From assembly GCA_003054655.1 (NCBI GenBank), contig QAYZ01000014.1, forward strand, positions 584,967 through 648,966: a DNA stretch of 64,000 bases. The letters run 5' to 3'. How positions within the stretch are numbered: the first letter of the stretch is position 1; the number at the start of each line of letters is the position of its first letter. Under the pieces are notes generated by a model. The model ran no database searches, was not told where the DNA came from, and saw only the letters and a list, made by a program, of their open reading frames with translations. Source of the DNA: Spartobacteria bacterium LR76. Lineage in GTDB: Bacteria > Verrucomicrobiota > Verrucomicrobiia > Chthoniobacterales > Terrimicrobiaceae. A program made the translations under genes and the position numbers. Of this stretch, positions 62,649-64,000 are shown piece after piece.

Positions 62649-63622
62649 GACTTGGCCTCCACGATGATGCGGCGGGCGCGCTTGTAGAGATCGAGCCGCA
62701 CATTTCTCAGATAACCGGGGATGGCATCGGGGCCGCTCTGCTTGAGCTGGCGGAGCTGCTCGGCCAGCCAGTTGAGCGGCTCGACTTCGGCCTCCGCGTT
62801 CATGGTCTGGATTTCCACGGCGCGGCGGCTTTCCTCGATTCGCTGGTCGGCGAGCGCCTGGGCGACGCTGATTTCGGAGGAAACTTCGTTGTGCGCGGTA
62901 TTGATCGCGGCGAGCGCGCCGTCGATCTGCGGCGGCGGGTCGATGCCGGTGATGAGGGAGGCGTCGAGGACGATGCCATAGCGCGCGGCGGAGCTCCGGC
63001 AATGGGTGTCCATCTCCTCGTTGAGGAGATTCAGATTCTTGCGCAGATCGTTGATCGAGATGCCCTCAAGGTGCTGGTCGGTTGCCGCTTCGTCGGCGGG
63101 AGCGCGGAAAGTGGCGATGCGCTCGCGCAGCACGGAGACGAAATATCCCATCACGTGGGCGATCGGGTTCTTCACGCCGAAGAGGAAGGCATAGAGATTC
63201 GCCTCGCAAATGCTGAAGCGGATCTGGCCGGTCACGCCGATGTTGAGCTGATCCTGCGTGACGGCCTCGAGCACCATGCCGCCCTGGTTGGCATCGGGCG
63301 TCTCGGGATCGTAGGCGATGCTGGCAGTCGCGATGGCGATGTTGACCTTGTGCACCTTCTGCCACGGCCAGCGGAAATAGGGTCCGCCGGGCGGGATGAC
63401 CTGGATTTGCGGAAAGACATCGCGCTCGCGGTCCGTATGGGAAAGATCATCCGCCAGGGGGGGGTCGAGCGTGTTCCCCTTCAGCCGCTGAGCCAGGCCA
63501 AAGCTGGTAATGACAGCGCGTTCATTAGGCGCGACGGTATAGAAACCGAGCGCGAGGGCGCGGAAGATAAGATAAGCCGTTAGTCCGAAGAGTAACCCGA
63601 AGAGAATCTCAATGCTGGTCAC
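62645..63622 (-). CDS. SPFH/band-7 (prohibitin/stomatin-like) family membrane protein
   Basis: A 325-aa protein with an N-terminal membrane helix (EILFGLLFGLTAYLIFRALA) and an SPFH domain (YTVAPNERAVITSFGLAQRL; YFRWPWQKVHKVNIAIATAS; ITGQIRFSI-like GVTGQIRFSICEANLYAFLF). A helical region follows (SEISVAQALADQRIEESRRA) and a C-tail with EVEPLNWLAEQLRQLKQSGP. SPFH proteins form ring-shaped assemblies that organise membrane microdomains or control proteases. The start is GTG. It is paired with a second SPFH gene by a 4-nt overlap, suggesting a heteromeric HflK/HflC-like complex. Confidence 0.85.
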   Translation of the reverse strand: MTSIEILFGLLFGLTAYLIFRALALGFYTVAPNERAVITSFGLAQRLKGNTLDPPLADDLSHTDRERDVFPQIQVIPPGGPYFRWPWQKVHKVNIAIATASIAYDPETPDANQGGMVLEAVTQDQLNIGVTGQIRFSICEANLYAFLFGVKNPIAHVMGYFVSVLRERIATFRAPADEAATDQHLEGISINDLRKNLNLLNEEMDTHCRSSAARYGIVLDASLITGIDPPPQIDGALAAINTAHNEVSSEISVAQALADQRIEESRRAVEIQTMNAEAEVEPLNWLAEQLRQLKQSGPDAIPGYLRNVRLDLYKRARRIIVEAKS

Positions 63623-63624
63623 GG

Positions 63625-63937
63625 CGGGAAGTTTCGCCCCTTATCGGGAAACGCCGAGGGGGAGGGAAGTGCCGAATTGGAAACACGCGGAACCGGCTGG
63701 CTGCAAAGAGGTCAGCGCGACCAGTTTCGCAAGTGTTTGCTTAGCTTATTGTTTCACGGGTAGCCAAGGCATTCCTGATCTGGCGGCGTCGGACGGGATG
63801 CCGCAGGATGGGGAGGGTCAGGAAGTCCCTTGCATCGACGGTTACCCCTGTGTTCCCGGCGTTGCCGATGATCGGACGCCGCCATACTTCAAACCTTCCA
63901 GTGCCGTTTTTTACGATTGCGGCGAACTCCGCCTTAC
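63625..63937. other. Intergenic stretch without a recognised gene
   Basis: About 310 bp upstream of the SPFH pair. It probably carries their promoter. I see no tRNA, convincing small ORF or clear palindrome in it. A plus-strand open frame here lacks coding character. Confidence 0.4.
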
Positions 63938-64000
63938 CTAGATGTTCAGTCCCAGGGAGTGATGGTGCCCGGCGCGAAAATGTGCCATCACCTCAAGACC
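63938..64000 (-). CDS. Possible C-terminal end of a truncated gene at the right edge
   Basis: The minus strand is open for the last 20 codons of the window and ends at a TAG (63938-63940), reading GLEVMAHFRAGHHHSLGLNI. Codon choice is like that of the neighbours, but 20 codons are too few to identify a product or prove coding. Confidence 0.3.
   Translation of the reverse strand, partial: GLEVMAHFRAGHHHSLGLNI

Noticed and set aside
63612..63941. Plus-strand ORF of 109 aa at the right end
   Set aside because: No ribosome-binding site, mixed low-quality composition and no recognisable domain; it overlaps the SPFH gene start region.

Overview
This is a GC-rich bacterial chromosome window that codes densely on both strands. 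The best lineage marker is a minus-strand locus at 38.5-48.0 kb. Its order and protein types match the Amuc_1098-1102 cluster of Akkermansia muciniphila: secretin, Amuc_1099-like, Amuc_1100-like, PilM/FtsA-like and a small secreted protein. With waaA (LPS), a three-subunit sdhCAB and a generally Gram-negative gene set, this suggests a member of the Verrucomicrobiota, probably a free-living relative of Akkermansia (inference). No rRNA, tRNA, CRISPR array, prophage or insertion sequence was recognised.

Layout. 0-2.8 kb: a tetR-MFP-RND efflux operon (minus), with the pump cut by the left edge. 2.9-7.4 kb: a secreted SGNH hydrolase, ilvD, a divergent LysR regulator and a copper-type formylglycine-generating enzyme. 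7.5-10.4 kb: a likely sulfur-scavenging operon (yezD, OprB-type porin, sulfate-binding protein). 10.4-12.2 kb: a CPA2 antiporter fused to a cyclic-nucleotide-binding-like domain. 12.3-21.9 kb: a tightly coupled seven-gene operon, which is the most unusual part of the window. It encodes HMG-CoA reductase, a UbiA prenyltransferase, a rifampin-phosphotransferase-like dikinase, a BtaA-like aminocarboxypropyl transferase, a membrane protein resembling a fusion of VTE5 (phytol kinase) and VTE6 (DUF92), a GNAT-like protein and an OleC-like AMP-forming ligase. Together they look like an undescribed isoprenoid or lipid pathway. 22-28.7 kb: an RMD1/YagE protein, an ECF-type sigma factor, small conserved genes, DUF58, an aminotransferase and an odd two-domain nucleoside diphosphate kinase. 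28.7-38.4 kb: envelope and housekeeping genes (waaA, rsmD, AsmA-like, lipid kinase, rhomboid, mtgA, SDR, GT39, rho, coaE). 38.5-48 kb: the Amuc_1098-1102-like locus with a tandemly duplicated secretin. 48.2-54.1 kb: an exopolysaccharide sugar transferase, aroD, an EamA transporter, trpD, a pseudo-rhomboid and an LPG-synthase-type membrane protein. 54.1-63.6 kb: sdhCAB, a GYF-domain protein, cca, malic enzyme and a pair of SPFH/band-7 proteins, one of them frameshifted.

Regulation visible in the sequence: perfect inverted repeats lie upstream of tetR and of yezD. An AT-rich GTATTAG-N5-CTAATT palindrome is shared by the leaders of sdhC and the malic enzyme gene, and a longer related palindrome precedes the Amuc_1102-like gene. 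Strong hairpins separate several converging gene pairs. Functions rest on motif and domain recognition by eye; no database search was run.
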